Source: Austropuccinia psidii (taxonomy: Eukaryota > Basidiomycota > Pucciniomycetes > Pucciniales > Sphaerophragmiaceae). Taken from it: 64,000 bases of DNA. The notes beneath the pieces are model-generated. The model made no database searches. It was not told the origin of the DNA and saw nothing but the letters and a program-made list of their open reading frames with translations. The position numbers and the translations under genes were made by a program. Below, piece after piece: positions 1 through 11,279 of the stretch. Numbering within the stretch: position 1 is the first letter of the stretch; the number at the start of each line of letters is the position of its first letter. The DNA lies in contig JALGQZ010000005.1 of assembly GCA_023105745.1 (NCBI GenBank), positions 64,284,019-64,348,018 on the forward strand. Direction: 5' to 3'.

Positions 1-424
1 TTCATGATTGTGGACGATTTCAGAAGTCCATTGAAACCTCCTCAATTTTTATGTTTTCTGGGGTTTTTGGGCAATTGGGCCAAAATGCCCAAAATGCGCA
101 ATTATGTCATTATGCAAGAAATTCAATAACTTGTGGAAGTTTTGATCAAAAGTGGCTGAATTGACAAATTTGATGGTTTTTGAGAATTGCCAGAAATGCA
201 CAAAGTTCCAAAAATGTGCAAAATGCGCAAATATGCCAATATACATGAAAATGGCATATTTGATGAAAAACTGAATAAAATGAAGATTTTGAAAGTTTTG
301 AAGCAGAATTAGCCAAAATTCACAAAATGCACAAAAGTGTGCAAATGAGCCAATCAGCCTTTTTTTCTTTGACTTTAAATGTTTCAAAGGCCTTTCAGAT
401 GATTTCAAGTGATCATGCTCACAT
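1..424 (-). repeat. Decayed GCGCA-type LTR repeat fragment
   Basis: No gene is seen. Read on the minus strand, the stretch from about 408 to 49 has TGCGCA/TGCACA/TGTGCA words spaced by T-runs, and its open frame (119 codons) gives FAHFCAF-like runs. This is the pattern of the GCGCA array in the E3 LTR (42211-42353), but most CpGs here have become TG or CA, as expected from deamination of methylated cytosine. I read it as an old relative of that LTR, interrupted on its right by E1. The open frame is a by-product of the repeat. Confidence 0.45.
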
Positions 425-2589
425 TGTAAGGTTTGTCTATGAAACTCTTGATAATAGTAACAATATCAAGAGTACTATGGCTGTCCTCAGTAGAAAAATA
501 TAATATAATAAAATATTATAACCACATATTTAAATAGAATTATTGAAAATAATTATATTAAAAAAATAGATTTAATTATTATTATATAAAATAATAATAA
601 AAGAAATATAATAACTATAACCAATTATAATTATTCTATTATTGTTATAGTCACTGACAATTATAACAATAAGAAGTGTAAAGCTCTTAATGAGACAATT
701 AAAGGTAGAAAATATAAATATTTAACCACTTATGAATAATATATAAATATTATTCATAAAAGAATTGAAACACACACTGTCCAGAAATAATTATTATAGA
801 AAAATTCTATATAAAAAAACTAATAATAGATAAAAAAGATATAGAATTTTAGAGAAAAATTACTTATAATAATAATTTAATACAACAAGTCAAACAGCAA
901 CAGTCATTATATTAAATAATAATTATAAGTTAAAAACATGCCAAAAATCAAAATATTCAAGATAAAAAAACTTCTTTTAATAAAAATTATTATTAGAGAG
1001 TTTTTGAGAGGAATTTGGGAATTGAAAAGATATTTGAAAGACAATAATTTTATAAAGTAATGTATATTATAGGTGATTACAACAATAATAGAATTTCTAT
1101 GATTTCAATTCTTTAATTTAAGATTCATAAAGAATAAAATACTTAAAAAATACTTTAATAATAAGATTTTATATATAATAAAACTTTACCTGTTTAAATT
1201 TCTAATATGATTGGATTGAGAACTGATTGGTGGACAAAAACAGTGATGAAAAGACTCTTTTTATGTCTACGTATCATCTCTCATGATTCATAATGGATAA
1301 AGAGGGCGTGCTCAAGTCAAAACTGAAAGACCATTCTTAAAAATAAGGTTCTTAACTTAAGGTAACTTATTTTTAATTCCAATTTAAAGCTACCAGTGTT
1401 ATTCTTAACTCCAACTAAGCTTAATCCTCATTTAAGTTAATTATTTTAAGTTTTAATGTGAAATAAGTTTATTTATATTAAATTTGATCACATGAACAAC
1501 TTGAAAATATAGTTTCAAGCAGAAATCTCTTAAGCTCAATTTTGAATTAATTTTTAAAGAAATCTTAATTTTCTTTAAGAATAATTAAAAAAGTAAATTT
1601 CCAGGCTAATTACCCAGGAATTCCATTTATCAAAGATAATGAAAATTGAATTTATATATAGATAATATTAAATTGTAATCTGTGTGAAATGTTCAAGTAA
1701 ATTCATTAAGAATTGGATTTTTAATGAATTTTTGAAGTTATCACCATTTTTCCATGTAAAATAGCACCACACACCAAAACTTAACTTTTAATAAGGTTTT
1801 AATTCTTGTAACATTAAATTATTAAGCTTATTTAAGCTTTACAGGTCTCAAAACCTTCATTTCAAGCCTGCATATTGAGATTCACCCTTTGGAAGCTTGA
1901 AATTCCTGTCCAAATTGGGTTAAAACCAGTTTAAACCTTAAGGTTGGGTCAAAGTCTAATCTTAAAGTTTAAATAAGGTTGAAAATCCTCCAATACAGGT
2001 GGAAAACCTTAATTGAATCCTTGGAGATCAAAAAAGTTGGTACCCCAGCTCTGTTTGGTCTTTTCCCTTTGTCCCACCTTTTTGTGTGGATTTTGCCCTT
2101 TTATTTATTTAAAGCCATACTATAGGCTTAAACCCTTTTACATTGAGCTCATGCAGGATTTACATTCTGTATGGCAAATCCTCAGCCAATTCAGTAAATA
2201 TACACAACACCTCAATTTTAACTTAAATTTTGGTAAGTTTGCATAAACCTTATGCAACTTTAAATTTAAGCTTATTTAAGCTTAAATTTAACAATTTTAA
2301 TTTTTTTTTTAAAAAGTTAAATTAGTACTGTGAGATTATTAAATCTTCCAATAAAATAAGAAATCAGGTTTTTTGGGTATAACACCCTATGGGTGTACCC
2401 TAGGTCATTTTTGGTGTAGAATCCAAAAATGACATAATATTGATAGCTTTGTTTGTCCAAAAAAAGTTATACTTATTTTTATTATTTTTATTTTAAATTC
2501 AATTGAAAAGTCTTTTGAAGACTAAATCAACTGTATATAAAGTCATTTGTGGCCTTAGGGGTATGTTATACATATGTCACAGGCTCACA
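425..2589 (-). repeat. E1 3' LTR
   Basis: 2165-bp long terminal repeat bounded by TG and CA, matching 7038-9197 over its whole length with scattered substitutions and small indels. It contains no supported coding sequence; the short open frame at 2013-2246 on the plus strand lies wholly inside the repeat. Confidence 0.93.
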
Positions 2590-2602
2590 TTCCCTACCAC
2601 CA
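2590..2602 (-). promoter_or_regulatory. E1 polypurine tract
   Basis: In sense (minus strand) the 13 bases next to the 3' LTR read TGGTGGTAGGGAA, almost all purine, directly abutting the LTR start TGTGAGCC. This is where a plus-strand DNA primer is expected in LTR retrotransposons. Confidence 0.7.
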
Positions 2603-2685
2603 AAAAGAACTGTACCACAATTTTCTTTTATTAATATACCCCAAAATTAATTGGGGGGGTATTATCCACTTTCCAGCCTCTCTAC

Positions 2686-3993
2686 TTATACTTTCAAGTA
2701 TGTAAAACACACAATTACAATGTTTAATTTAGGAATTGGTCTTCTCTCATGTCTGAATCTTCTGAGAAACCTTTGGTAATCAGGTATCTTTTCTGCTACA
2801 ATCCATTCATCTTCATGTTGTGGACTTTTGTACCTGACCAAGTATTCTATTTCATCTTTCCCCCTAAGTCTTCTTTCTTTCAAGAATTTTAGTACTTTTC
2901 TCTCTCCACTCTGATCAGGTGGAGGTAGGTCTAAGGGTGTTTTATTTTTCAGGAGAAATAATTCCTTATTACTTGAAGTATAATGCTTTAATAAGCTAAC
3001 AGGGAAAGTTGGATGTTTATTTTCCAATTATCCTGATAGTTCTACTTGTACTGCATTTGTCCCATGAAGGGCTTTAATAATAAATGGTCCTGCAAAGGAA
3101 TCTTTCAATTTCTTTGGACCTTTAATATTATTAAGGTTCAAGGTTGAAACTAGTATTAAGTCCCCTACTTTTAATTCTGGGGCTTTATGACTTTAGTCCC
3201 ATTTCTGTTTAGCATATTCAAAGGCATAATTCATTCTTTGATTTGCATCATGCCTTACTTTATTAAGAAATAACTCAAAGATTGAAGCAGTTGGACAAAT
3301 ATCAACTAAATCTTTCTTCAAAGTATCAACTGGAAGTTTAGGGTTCCATCCTTTTTCCAACATTGCAGGAGTTTTGCCTGTTGAAGCATGGATGGAGGTC
3401 TTTTAGGCTAATTCCAATTCTGGTATAAGAGTAAACCAATCCTTGTTAATGCCATCAACATTATTTTGAATATTTCTAGCTTTATGTACTATAGTCATAT
3501 TGCCTATATACTCCTGTATAGAAATCTGCCATCTTAACATGTGTCTGTTTAGAGTTTTCATGTTAAGAAGTGATTTTACTGCATTACAATCAGTAATTAA
3601 TTCAAACACACTACCAGCAAAATAATAATGAAGTTTTTCCAGATTAAGCATAATGTCCACTTCATGGCCTATGATAGCCCCAAGTGGTTCATTATCAGAA
3701 GCAAAGGCCTCCCTGTATTGAAATAAAATTTCAATAGGTTCTTCCTTCATTTCTGGTGTTAATTCAGGAATAATTTGTGCTTCAATTGATTTATCTGACA
3801 CAAATACTTCTTTATTGACATTTTTTACTTGTCTAATGACAGTTATTTCTCTGTTTTCTGGAGGAAAAGCAAATTTTCGCCTTTTATTTTCCCCTAAAGT
3901 GAAATATCTGTCTTTATGATTATTAATATCAATACCATAAAAATGTAGATAATCATTTACAATTATAAAGTGCTGTGAAGCACAGTTATTCAT
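2686..3993 (-). pseudogene. E1 pol remnant: linker, RNase H end, integrase C-terminus, chromodomain-like tail
   Basis: The frame from 3993 to 3403 first runs through the linker that normally leads from protease to RT ([11 protein letters not shown]). It then jumps directly to the last part of RNase H ([18 protein letters not shown], then [11 protein letters not shown]). From about 3440 it continues as integrase C-terminal sequence (STGKTPAMLEKGW, then VGDLILVSTLN and GPKKLKDSFAGPF). It ends in a chromodomain-like tail (IEYLVRYKSPQHEDEWIV, about 2860-2780). Two in-frame stops break the integrase part (about 3190 and 3027), and another lies near 3402. RT with its YxDD motif, most of RNase H and the integrase zinc finger and DDE core are absent, so at least two internal deletions occurred. 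The chromodomain would have guided integration to chromatin. Confidence 0.85.
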
Positions 3994-4529
3994 AAAACAA
4001 ATTCAACTTTCAAAGTGATACTTCCTGTAGGATTAGGGAATATCATTTCGTCTTCAAATATACCCAAGGGGTACATATTTTGGATGGCACTGCTGAATTT
4101 TATACCTTCAATTTGCATAGACTTGTCTTGCCAATTGGTATGAATCTTGTCAAGATAATATTTTCTAACACAAGTACAAAATGCACCTGAGTAAAGATGT
4201 ATCTTGGCTTCTCTCTTGTTTATCACAATATTAGTAATACAAGATGATCCAGCTGTACAACCTTTACCTCTTGCTGGTTTGATTTTCTGCATTTTAGCAT
4301 CTTGCATGTGTATGAGAGCCATAAATTCATCACTGTACTGTGGTAAGTGAGTATGTACTTCTGTGATGTCAAAGAAAACATTAATATTTTCTATACTAAG
4401 TTCATCTGGAAATTCCTCTTCTTCAGAAGGCTCAGAATCACTTTCATGTACAGAGACATCTTTTGCTTCTTTTGTTTCATCTTTTTCGATTTCTATCACA
4501 TCGATTATTGTCTTTTTGTGACAAGTATC
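3990..4529 (-). pseudogene. E1 retropepsin-like protease, catalytic Asp changed to Tyr
   Basis: The frame from 4535 to 3990 (181 codons) starts inside the zinc knuckle. It runs through an acidic linker (SEPSEEEEFPDELSIEN) into a retropepsin-type segment where IHLYSGAFCTCV stands at the place of the family's LDSGA active site. The first residue of the catalytic triplet is encoded by TAC at 4191-4193, one base from GAC, so the enzyme would be inactive. In an intact relative this protease would cut the Gag-Pol precursor in the virus-like particle. The frame overlaps the pol remnant by four bases (ATGA) near 3990-3993, probably one original frame now split. Confidence 0.75.
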
Positions 4530-6449
4530 AGCCAAATGAGATGTACTTTTACACTTATGACATTTAAAAGGAGCTTGGTCATGTGGTTTATTGGGTTTTG
4601 GAATTGGTTTCCCCTGGTCTTTTTGTCCATTGGGGGTTTATACCAATTTCTACAAATTTGTGTTCTAGTAGTGATGTCCTCCATAGCATTAATATAATCT
4701 TCTGTAGAGCAAGGCTCAATACATCTGCTTCTTATAGCATGCTCAGGGTCACCACCAAACTTTCTTAATATCCTATTATGTACAATTGTGTCAGCCATAT
4801 CAGGATGAAGGGAAGTTAATCTTTCCTTTTATTTAAGAAACCAAGACATGGGCCTGTCCCTCTCAATATTAAAAATGGCTTTTTCAAAAGAATTGTCCAT
4901 TTTAAATCTCCAGGAATCATTTGTCCATTTGGAAATAATTTGTTCTTTCCACCAAGGCCAATAATGTTGACCATGGTCTTGTCTCATTTTGTAATACAAT
5001 TTCTTTGCTGATTTGGTAAACAATGAGTATAATCTGGCACTTATGTATTCATCTGGTATGTTAAAGTCTTCCTTAAACATATCAATTGTTTTCATAAATT
5101 CCATAATATTATATTCCCCTTCACCATTGAAGGTTGGCCATTCCTCTAATCTTGGAATGTCTTCAAAATTGCAAGCAGTTTCTACTTCTGCATTACTTGA
5201 GATTGTATGATGTAAGTCATTATTCAAGTTTAGCACATTTCTGTCAAGAATTTCTGTAGACTTTCTTGGCAAATCATTCTTCAGTGATATATTGTTAATA
5301 CCTTATTGAATATCTTCTTTCAATTCAAGTCTTGCTTTATCACTTTTTTCCAATTGTTCTTGGAAAAGAGCTGCGTTGTGCCCAGTTGAGTTTTCCAAGC
5401 TTTGAAGTTGTATCCTTAATTGTTTTAACTGTCTAGTTATAAAAGAAATAGAATTTCCATCTGGTGGATTGAGTAAGGTAACCTTAGACTAAATTCTTGC
5501 ACAAATTTGCGTCAAAGACAAAATATTGTCTTTATTGACATTTTCAAGGCCAATAATGGTCTTTTGTGATTCTTTTACTTGTAGTATCTCATTACCCAAC
5601 TTTTGTTGGATATACCCAGATGTTTTAAGCTTTGGTATAATTTCTTTATTACAAGTTTCAATTTGGTTTACAAGCTTTATAAGATCTACTTATTTGAAAA
5701 AGATTGGCTCAATATTTCCTTTTCCTTGTTTTTGAATTCCATCAGAGTTCTTGCCATATTGAACACATTGTCCATGGCTGTCTTCTCTTTCTTGGGAATA
5801 CAGTAATTCTGTGGGTAAGGCTTGTTCCACTTGGGCTTTGCCTTTCATTTTGCCTTTTGCTTGCCCTTATGGTTGGTCTTTGGGGTTTGCTTGGGCTTGT
5901 TTGGAACTTGTTGAGGTTTGGGGAGCTTCCACATGGCTTTTTTCCTTGCCTTGGGCCAACTTCTTCTTCTTGTCCTCTGATAACATGGGTTGGTTTTTCA
6001 ACCAAGCTTTTATCTGTTGGACTTTTCCTTTGCAAGAAATGGGTGTCCAACCCTTGAGAAGTTCCTCTGTCTTTTCTGGCCCCATGAACTTCTTCACTTG
6101 AAGATATGAGTTCATGGTTCCTATCCAAAGACTTGAGAGAAGTTGCCACTCTTGCTGTTTTGCTTCCATAAACAAGTTCTTGTACTGAGACTGGTATATC
6201 TCTATTGTTGCCCGTTGAAAGTGATTCAGGTCTAACAACAGGAATAACAGTTATGTCAGCTTCTGGACTCTCAATAAGAGTTTCAAAGGTGCTGGCTAAC
6301 CTTTGGGAACTGGTGGAAGCTCTGGCATCCTCCATTTGTGCCTCTACTCTGGGCTGACTTTCTTGTGCTTTATATTTATGACTTGAATATCCTGGTCCAG
6401 ATCCATTTGATTGGATGGAGTAGTTACTTCCACTTCTAGTAGGAGTCAT
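4530..6449 (-). pseudogene. E1 gag, frameshifted, with CCHC zinc knuckle
   Basis: The chain of minus frames begins at an ATG at 6449 (MTPTRSGSNYS). It has a disordered Ser/Pro/Gln-rich N-terminus, then a helical stretch with a broken frame (about 5740-5280), then the capsid-like core (EWPTFNGEGEYNIMEFMKTI, then HYWPWWKEQII, 5272-4829). The segment EHAIRSRCIEPCSTEDYIN follows (4798-4505), then a zinc knuckle CHKCKSTSHLADTC (C-x2-C-x4-H-x4-C) at about 4530-4571. Frameshifts lie near 6240-5870 and 4600, and stops near 4830, 5280 and 5490. Gag would form the particle shell and bind the RNA. The core matches the gags of E4 and E5 in layout, so the three elements are distant relatives. An upstream exon is possible (see 6498-6614). 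Confidence 0.8.
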
Positions 6450-6497
6450 TTCACTTCAATATAAAGCAATTAATACTAAGAAATGAATTGAATTCAC

Positions 6498-6614
6498 CTG
6501 CTGGACCTTTAAAGGGTTCTTTGGTAATTAAACCCGTTGGTGCTGGGCTAGTTTGAATCTCAATACTAGACTCTGAGGCTTCAGAGTCTGAAGAGCTTGC
6601 TCTGATGGATGACA
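6498..6614 (-). other. Possible spliced 5' exon of E1 gag
   Basis: An open minus-strand stretch of 39 codons (SSIRASSSDSEASESSIEI, then QTSPAPTGLITKEPFKGPAG) is flanked by an acceptor-like TTTATCTCTAG before it and a donor-like CAG|GTGAAT after it. It continues open for a few codons and stops just before the gag ATG at 6449. Composition is protein-like and matches the Ser-rich gag N-terminus. It could be an upstream exon or the true N-terminus of gag. No start codon is evident. Confidence 0.35.
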
Positions 6615-7020
6615 CTAGAGATAAAACAAATATAAGTTATTTTTTCAAACAATAAAAATAACATATAAACTCAGCTTATGGGATAAAGGTGTTTTGATGT
6701 AATTTATGGAAAATTATGTCAAAAAGAAAGAAGAATGTCTAAGATTAAAGAAAAAAATGTTTTTAGTAAAGATTTTTAATTTTTAATTTTTTATTTGATT
6801 TTATATTTTCTTTATAATGATAATAATCATGCAATTAATAAGTTATTAATCAAAATTGTATTATTATTCAATTTATACTAGAATAACTCAAAGAAGAAAT
6901 TTCAAGTCTGTGATGAGAAAAAGCCACTGGTTAGACAAAAGAAATTTATTCCAAGTCACTCAATAGTATATTGTTCAAACAATATTCTTAAAAAAAATAA
7001 CTTTATTATTGGTTAAAATC

Positions 7021-7035
7021 ATGGCCAGGACCCCA
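7021..7035 (-). promoter_or_regulatory. E1 primer binding site candidate
   Basis: Two bases inside the 5' LTR the sense strand reads TGGGGTCCTGGCCAT. The TGG start fits pairing with the CCA end of a tRNA. Similar sequences stand at the same place in E4 (TGGGGGCCTTGCC) and E5 (TGGAGACCTGGTCA). The primer tRNA was not identified. Confidence 0.55.
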
Positions 7036-7037
7036 AA

Positions 7038-9197
7038 TGTAAGGTTTGTCTATGAAACTCTTGATAATAGTAACAATATCAAGAGTACTATGACTGTCCT
7101 CAGTAGAAAAATATAATATAATAAAATATTATAACCACAAAGATGAATATAATTATTAAAAATAATTATATTGAAAAAACAAATTTAATTATTATCATAT
7201 AAAATAACAATAAAAAAGATATAATAATTATAATAAATTATAATTATTCTATTATTGTTATAGTCACTGACAATTATAACAATAAGAATTGTAAAGCTCT
7301 TAATGAGACAACTACATGTGGAAAATATAAATATTTAACCACTTATAAATAATATATAAATATTATTTATAAAAGAATTAAAACACACACTGTGCAGAAA
7401 TAATTTTTCTAGAAAAATTCTATATAAAAAAACTAATAATAGATAAAAAAGATATAGAATTTTAGAGAAAACTTACTTATAATATTTATTTAATACAACA
7501 AGTCAAACAACAAAAGTTATCATATTAAATAATAATGATAAGTTAAAAACATGCCAAAAATCAAAATTTTCAAGATAAAACAACTTGTTATAATAAAAAT
7601 TAGTATTAGAGAGTTTTTGAGAGGAATTTGCGGATTTTCAAAGATATTTAAAAGACAATAATTTTATAAAATAAAATATATTATAGGTGATTACAACAAT
7701 AATCTAATTTCTATGATTACAATTCTTTAATTTAAGATTTATAAAGAATGAAATACTTAAGAAATAATTTAATAATAAGATTTTATATAGAATAAAGCTT
7801 TACCTGTTTAAATGTCTAATATGATTGGATTGATAATTGATTGATGGACAAAAACAGTGATGAAAAGACTCTTTTTGTGTCTACAGAGCAGCTCTCATGA
7901 TTCATAATGGATATAGAGGGCGTGCTCAACTCAAAAATGAAAAACAATTCTTAAAAATAAGGTTCTTAACTTAAGGTAACTTATTTTTGATTCCAATTTA
8001 AAGCTAACAGTGTTATTCTTAACTCCAAGTAACTTTAATCCCCATTCAAGTTAATTATTTTAAGCTTTAATATAAAATAAGCTTATTTATATTAAAGGTC
8101 ATCAAATGAACAACTCAAAAGTAGAGTTTCAAGCAGTTATCCCTTAAGCTCAATTTTCAATTAAGTTTTAAAGAAATCTTAATTTTCTTTAAGAATAATT
8201 AAAAAAGTAAATTTCCAGACTAATTACCCAGGAATTAAGTTTTTAAAAAATATTTAAACTGCAATTTATACATAGATAATATTAAATTGTAAGCTGTGTC
8301 AAATGTTCAAGCAAATTCATTCAGAATTGGATTTTGAATGAATTTTTGAATTTATTACCATTTTTCCACGCAAAATAGCAATACACATCAAAACTTAACT
8401 TTTGATAAGGTTTCAATGCTTGTAAACTTAAAGCTTTAAGCTTATTTAAGCTTTTACTGGTCTCAAAACTCTATTATCAAGCCTGCATATTGGGATTTAC
8501 CCTCTGGCAGCTTCAAATTCCTGTCCAAATCGGGTTAAAACCAGTTTAAACCTTAAGGCTGGATTTAAGTCTAATCTTAAAGTTTCAATATGGTTAAAAA
8601 TCCTCCAATACAGGTGGACAACCTGAATTGAATCCTTGCATATCCAAAACGTTGGGTACCCCAACACTGTTTGGTCTTTTTCCTTTGTCCCACCTTTTTG
8701 CATGGATTTTGCCCTTTTATTTATTTAAAGCCATACTATGGTCTTAAACCCTTTTAAATTGAGCTCACGCAGGATTTACATTCTGTATGGCAAATCCTCA
8801 GCCAATTCAGTAAATATACACAACGCCTCAATTTTAACTAAACTTTTGGCAAGTTTGCATAAACCTTATGCAACTTTGAATTTAAGCTTATTTAAGCTTA
8901 AATTTAAAAATTTTAAAAAAGTTACATTAGTACTTTGACATTCTTAAATATTCCAATAAAATAAGAAATAAGGTTTTTTGGGTATAACACCCTATGGGTG
9001 TACCCTAGGTCATTCTTGGTGTAGAATCCAAAAACGACATAATATTTATAAATTTGTTTATCAAAAAAAGATTTATACTTATTTTTTATGATTTTTCATT
9101 TTCAATTCGATTGAAAGGTCTGTTGAAGACTAAATCAACTGTATATAAAGTCATTTGTGGCCTTATGGGGATGTTATACATACCTCACAGGCTCACA
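7038..9197 (-). repeat. E1 5' LTR
   Basis: 2160-bp copy of the repeat at 425-2589, bounded by TG...CA. In the minus orientation it should hold the element promoter. It is AT-rich and without supported genes. The first roughly 90 bases on the plus strand are nearly identical between copies; later parts differ by several percent. Confidence 0.93.
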
Positions 9198-9364
9198 CAA
9201 ATTCATACAAATGGCCAATTTTGCCAATGAAACAGCTTCTATTGATAATTTCCTCTATTTTATTATGCTTCCCCAATTCTTGAAGTTCAAATTGCCATAA
9301 TTGACTTTCTGACTTCGATTTTTCCATGATTTTCTTGGTCTTGGCTTTGAATATTGACTTTAGG

Positions 9365-10532
9365 ATGAGCTCAAAGCTGACTTCCATTTGTGACTCCAAT
9401 CACTCTGATTCCCCGCCTTCTTTACTTTATGGTCCTGGTGTCTTTTATAGCTTGGTGGAGCTTTCTGAAGATAGTATGGCCCCTACAGAGATTTATGACA
9501 TTAATAAACCCTATGATGGTTTTGAAGCTGTTAGAGTTACTGAGCCACCCTGCATCAATTTTCAGAAGAAGGGGTTTCTTGTGTTGAATCTGCTACTGCT
9601 AGGTCCAACAGGTGCTAACTCTGCAACCTTGGGAAAAGAAATTGCTCTCAGGCCAACCATAGATTTCCAGACAATACCAGAAGATTATGGCGCAGCATCA
9701 ACAAGGGTGGAAGATTTGGATTGGAAGCTCTTGTTGATGAACCTCCAACCTCTTATTCCACCTCTAGGCACTCCAATTGTGAGTTTAGTGGTCAAGGAAT
9801 TGCTGAGTTAATGACTTCCATAGTTTCCTTTTCTTATACTTCAGTGACTGGATCTAGAATTAGAGATGTTCAACAATGGAATAACACCAGCCGTTCCTGG
9901 GCCAAAACTGGAGGACCCATTCCGCCCCAAGGCAACCCCATTGGAGTAACCTGGAAGTTCCTATTTTGGTCACCAGAAAGGATGGAATACTTGGAAAATT
10001 GAAAAGAAATTTGGTGGTTCAAGATGACATTGATACTGATGCTGAAGGTAGTGATGAAATTGATGGAGAAGAACTTGAAATTACTACCCCCATCCAAAAA
10101 AGAAGAATTAAATCCACCTCACTATCCCCAGTCCAAGCCAGTACCACCATTAATGAAGTGATCAGGTCCCCCCAACCACCTCAACCGCCAATTAGATGCC
10201 CAAACAGGCCATCCACACTTTCCTCTAACTCCACCAATATTCAACCACCTATGGCCAGTACTTCTAGAGACCAAATTTCTCCACAACCTGAATCAATATT
10301 TGACCACTGTTGACACTGGAAGATCACTGGAAATTTCACTGACCAAAAGAAGGTTAATAAGAAGGTGGTTACATCCCAATTTTCAGAGGTGGATGCTTTG
10401 ACTGAGGTTTTTGTGGATAAAGCTATGAATAGTGCTGTTCCAGGTGAACCCACTAGGGCTTTGGCCAGGGAGGAAGTTTCTTATGAAGATTCCTTGGTTG
10501 TTAAATTTAGAGAAGCCTTGAAGAATTCTTGA
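9365..10532 (+). pseudogene. Rust multicopy cysteine-rich ORF (possible LINE ORF1), broken
   Basis: It starts at ATG 9365 (MSSKLTSICDSNHSDSPPS), shifts frame near 9578 into a Cys-rich part (RSNRC-stop-LCNLGKRNCSQ, TAA at 9616-9618), and continues with EALVDEPPTS and GSRIRDVQQW to about 9962. There it shifts frame again into an acidic and Ser/Pro-rich region (DTDAEGSDEIDGEE). A further stop lies at 10311-10313 and the end is at 10530-10532. Two frameshifts and two stops make it a pseudogene. I recognise the layout (Cys-x2-Cys block, then the GSDE.DGEE motif) as a high-copy family in A. psidii; its function is unknown to me. The stop overlaps an ATG (TGATG) that opens with MRIICSW, like the start of a LINE endonuclease ORF2, so this may be ORF1 of a LINE. 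Confidence 0.6.
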
Positions 10533-10600
10533 TGAGGATTATCTGTAGTTGGTATTTATCATAACTAGTGTTTTGCCCTTTGATTATTAACTAAATTGGC
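10532..10600 (+). pseudogene. Possible start of LINE ORF2 (endonuclease), truncated
   Basis: The ATG at 10532-10534 overlaps the previous stop and reads MRIICSWYLS before a stop, similar to the M-x-I-x-S-W-N-x-R-G start of LINE AP-endonuclease ORFs. The sequence then runs into the polypyrimidine-rich end of E2 on the other strand, so nothing more of the ORF is present. The match is short and the call is tentative. Confidence 0.25.
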
Positions 10601-10814
10601 TCCCCAAAAAAGACATGGGAGTGATTACTGCAGCTTTTGAAACAAGAAACAAAAAATAAAATAATAAAACTAAAAGAAATGAAATAAAACGAAAAGAAAT
10701 AATTGAGAGAAAAAGAGAGTAAAGAAAGGAAAATAAAGAAACTTCTTATGATTGATCTTCTTGTGGTTAGTTGCTTGATTTTGGCCATAATCTTCCTGAA
10801 AAGATCAAACCAAA

Positions 10815-11225
10815 CATTTAATGCTCACAGAGTGGCAAGGTGTTGTTTTACAAGAGGTACAACCCTCCAAGATGCATACCAGGAGATGGAACTTACTTTC
10901 ATAACTTCCACTCCCCACCAAGAATAATAAAAGAATGGGAAACTTTGCCATAAATGAATTTGAGATGAGGAATGGCTTTAATAATATGGAATGGCATAAT
11001 TTGGAATATTGAAATATGAAAGAAAAAAGAAAATAAAGAAGAAAAGAGAGAAATTGGCCCTATCTTGATGAAAGGTCCAAATTCAATGCTATTGATGTTG
11101 AGAGGCCTTCTAAACCTGACCAAGGAAATTTACAAGTGCTCACAAAGTGGCCAAGGTGATGCTTACAGCATATTTGGGTAGAATACCCCCTTGAAGGTGA
11201 ATGCTAGGAGAGGAACTTTCATAAA
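10815..11225 (-). repeat. E2 duplicated post-pol module
   Basis: Two related segments (about 11225-11130 and 10925-10815 in sense order) share, in sense, GGTATGGA/GGGGAGTGG, AAAGTAAGTTCC or AAAGTTCC, CTCCTGGTATGCA, a variable middle, then CATCACCTTGGCCACTTTG and TGAGCA. The same pair stands after pol in E3 at 49249-49634 with similar spacing. No coding potential is visible. Confidence 0.65.
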
Positions 11226-11279
11226 CTCCAATCCATACCAAGCACAATAAAATGAAACTCTTGAGGAATTTGGGCCAGG

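Larger units (their letters stand above)
425..9197 (-). mobile_element. E1: defective Ty3/Gypsy LTR retrotransposon
   Basis: Two direct repeats of about 2.16 kb (425-2589 and 7038-9197) flank a 4.45-kb interior whose remnants read on the minus strand, so the right LTR is the 5' LTR. Read in sense, each LTR begins TGTGAGCC and ends CTTACA. Flanking 5-mers are CACAT (420-424) and CAAAT (9198-9202), a possible target duplication with one change. In transcription order the interior holds a primer site, gag, zinc knuckle, protease, the start of the pol linker, the end of RNase H, the integrase C-terminus with a chromodomain-like tail, and a polypurine tract. RT and the integrase core are missing, so the element cannot move by itself. 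The LTRs differ by several percent, so the insertion is not recent. Confidence 0.93.
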
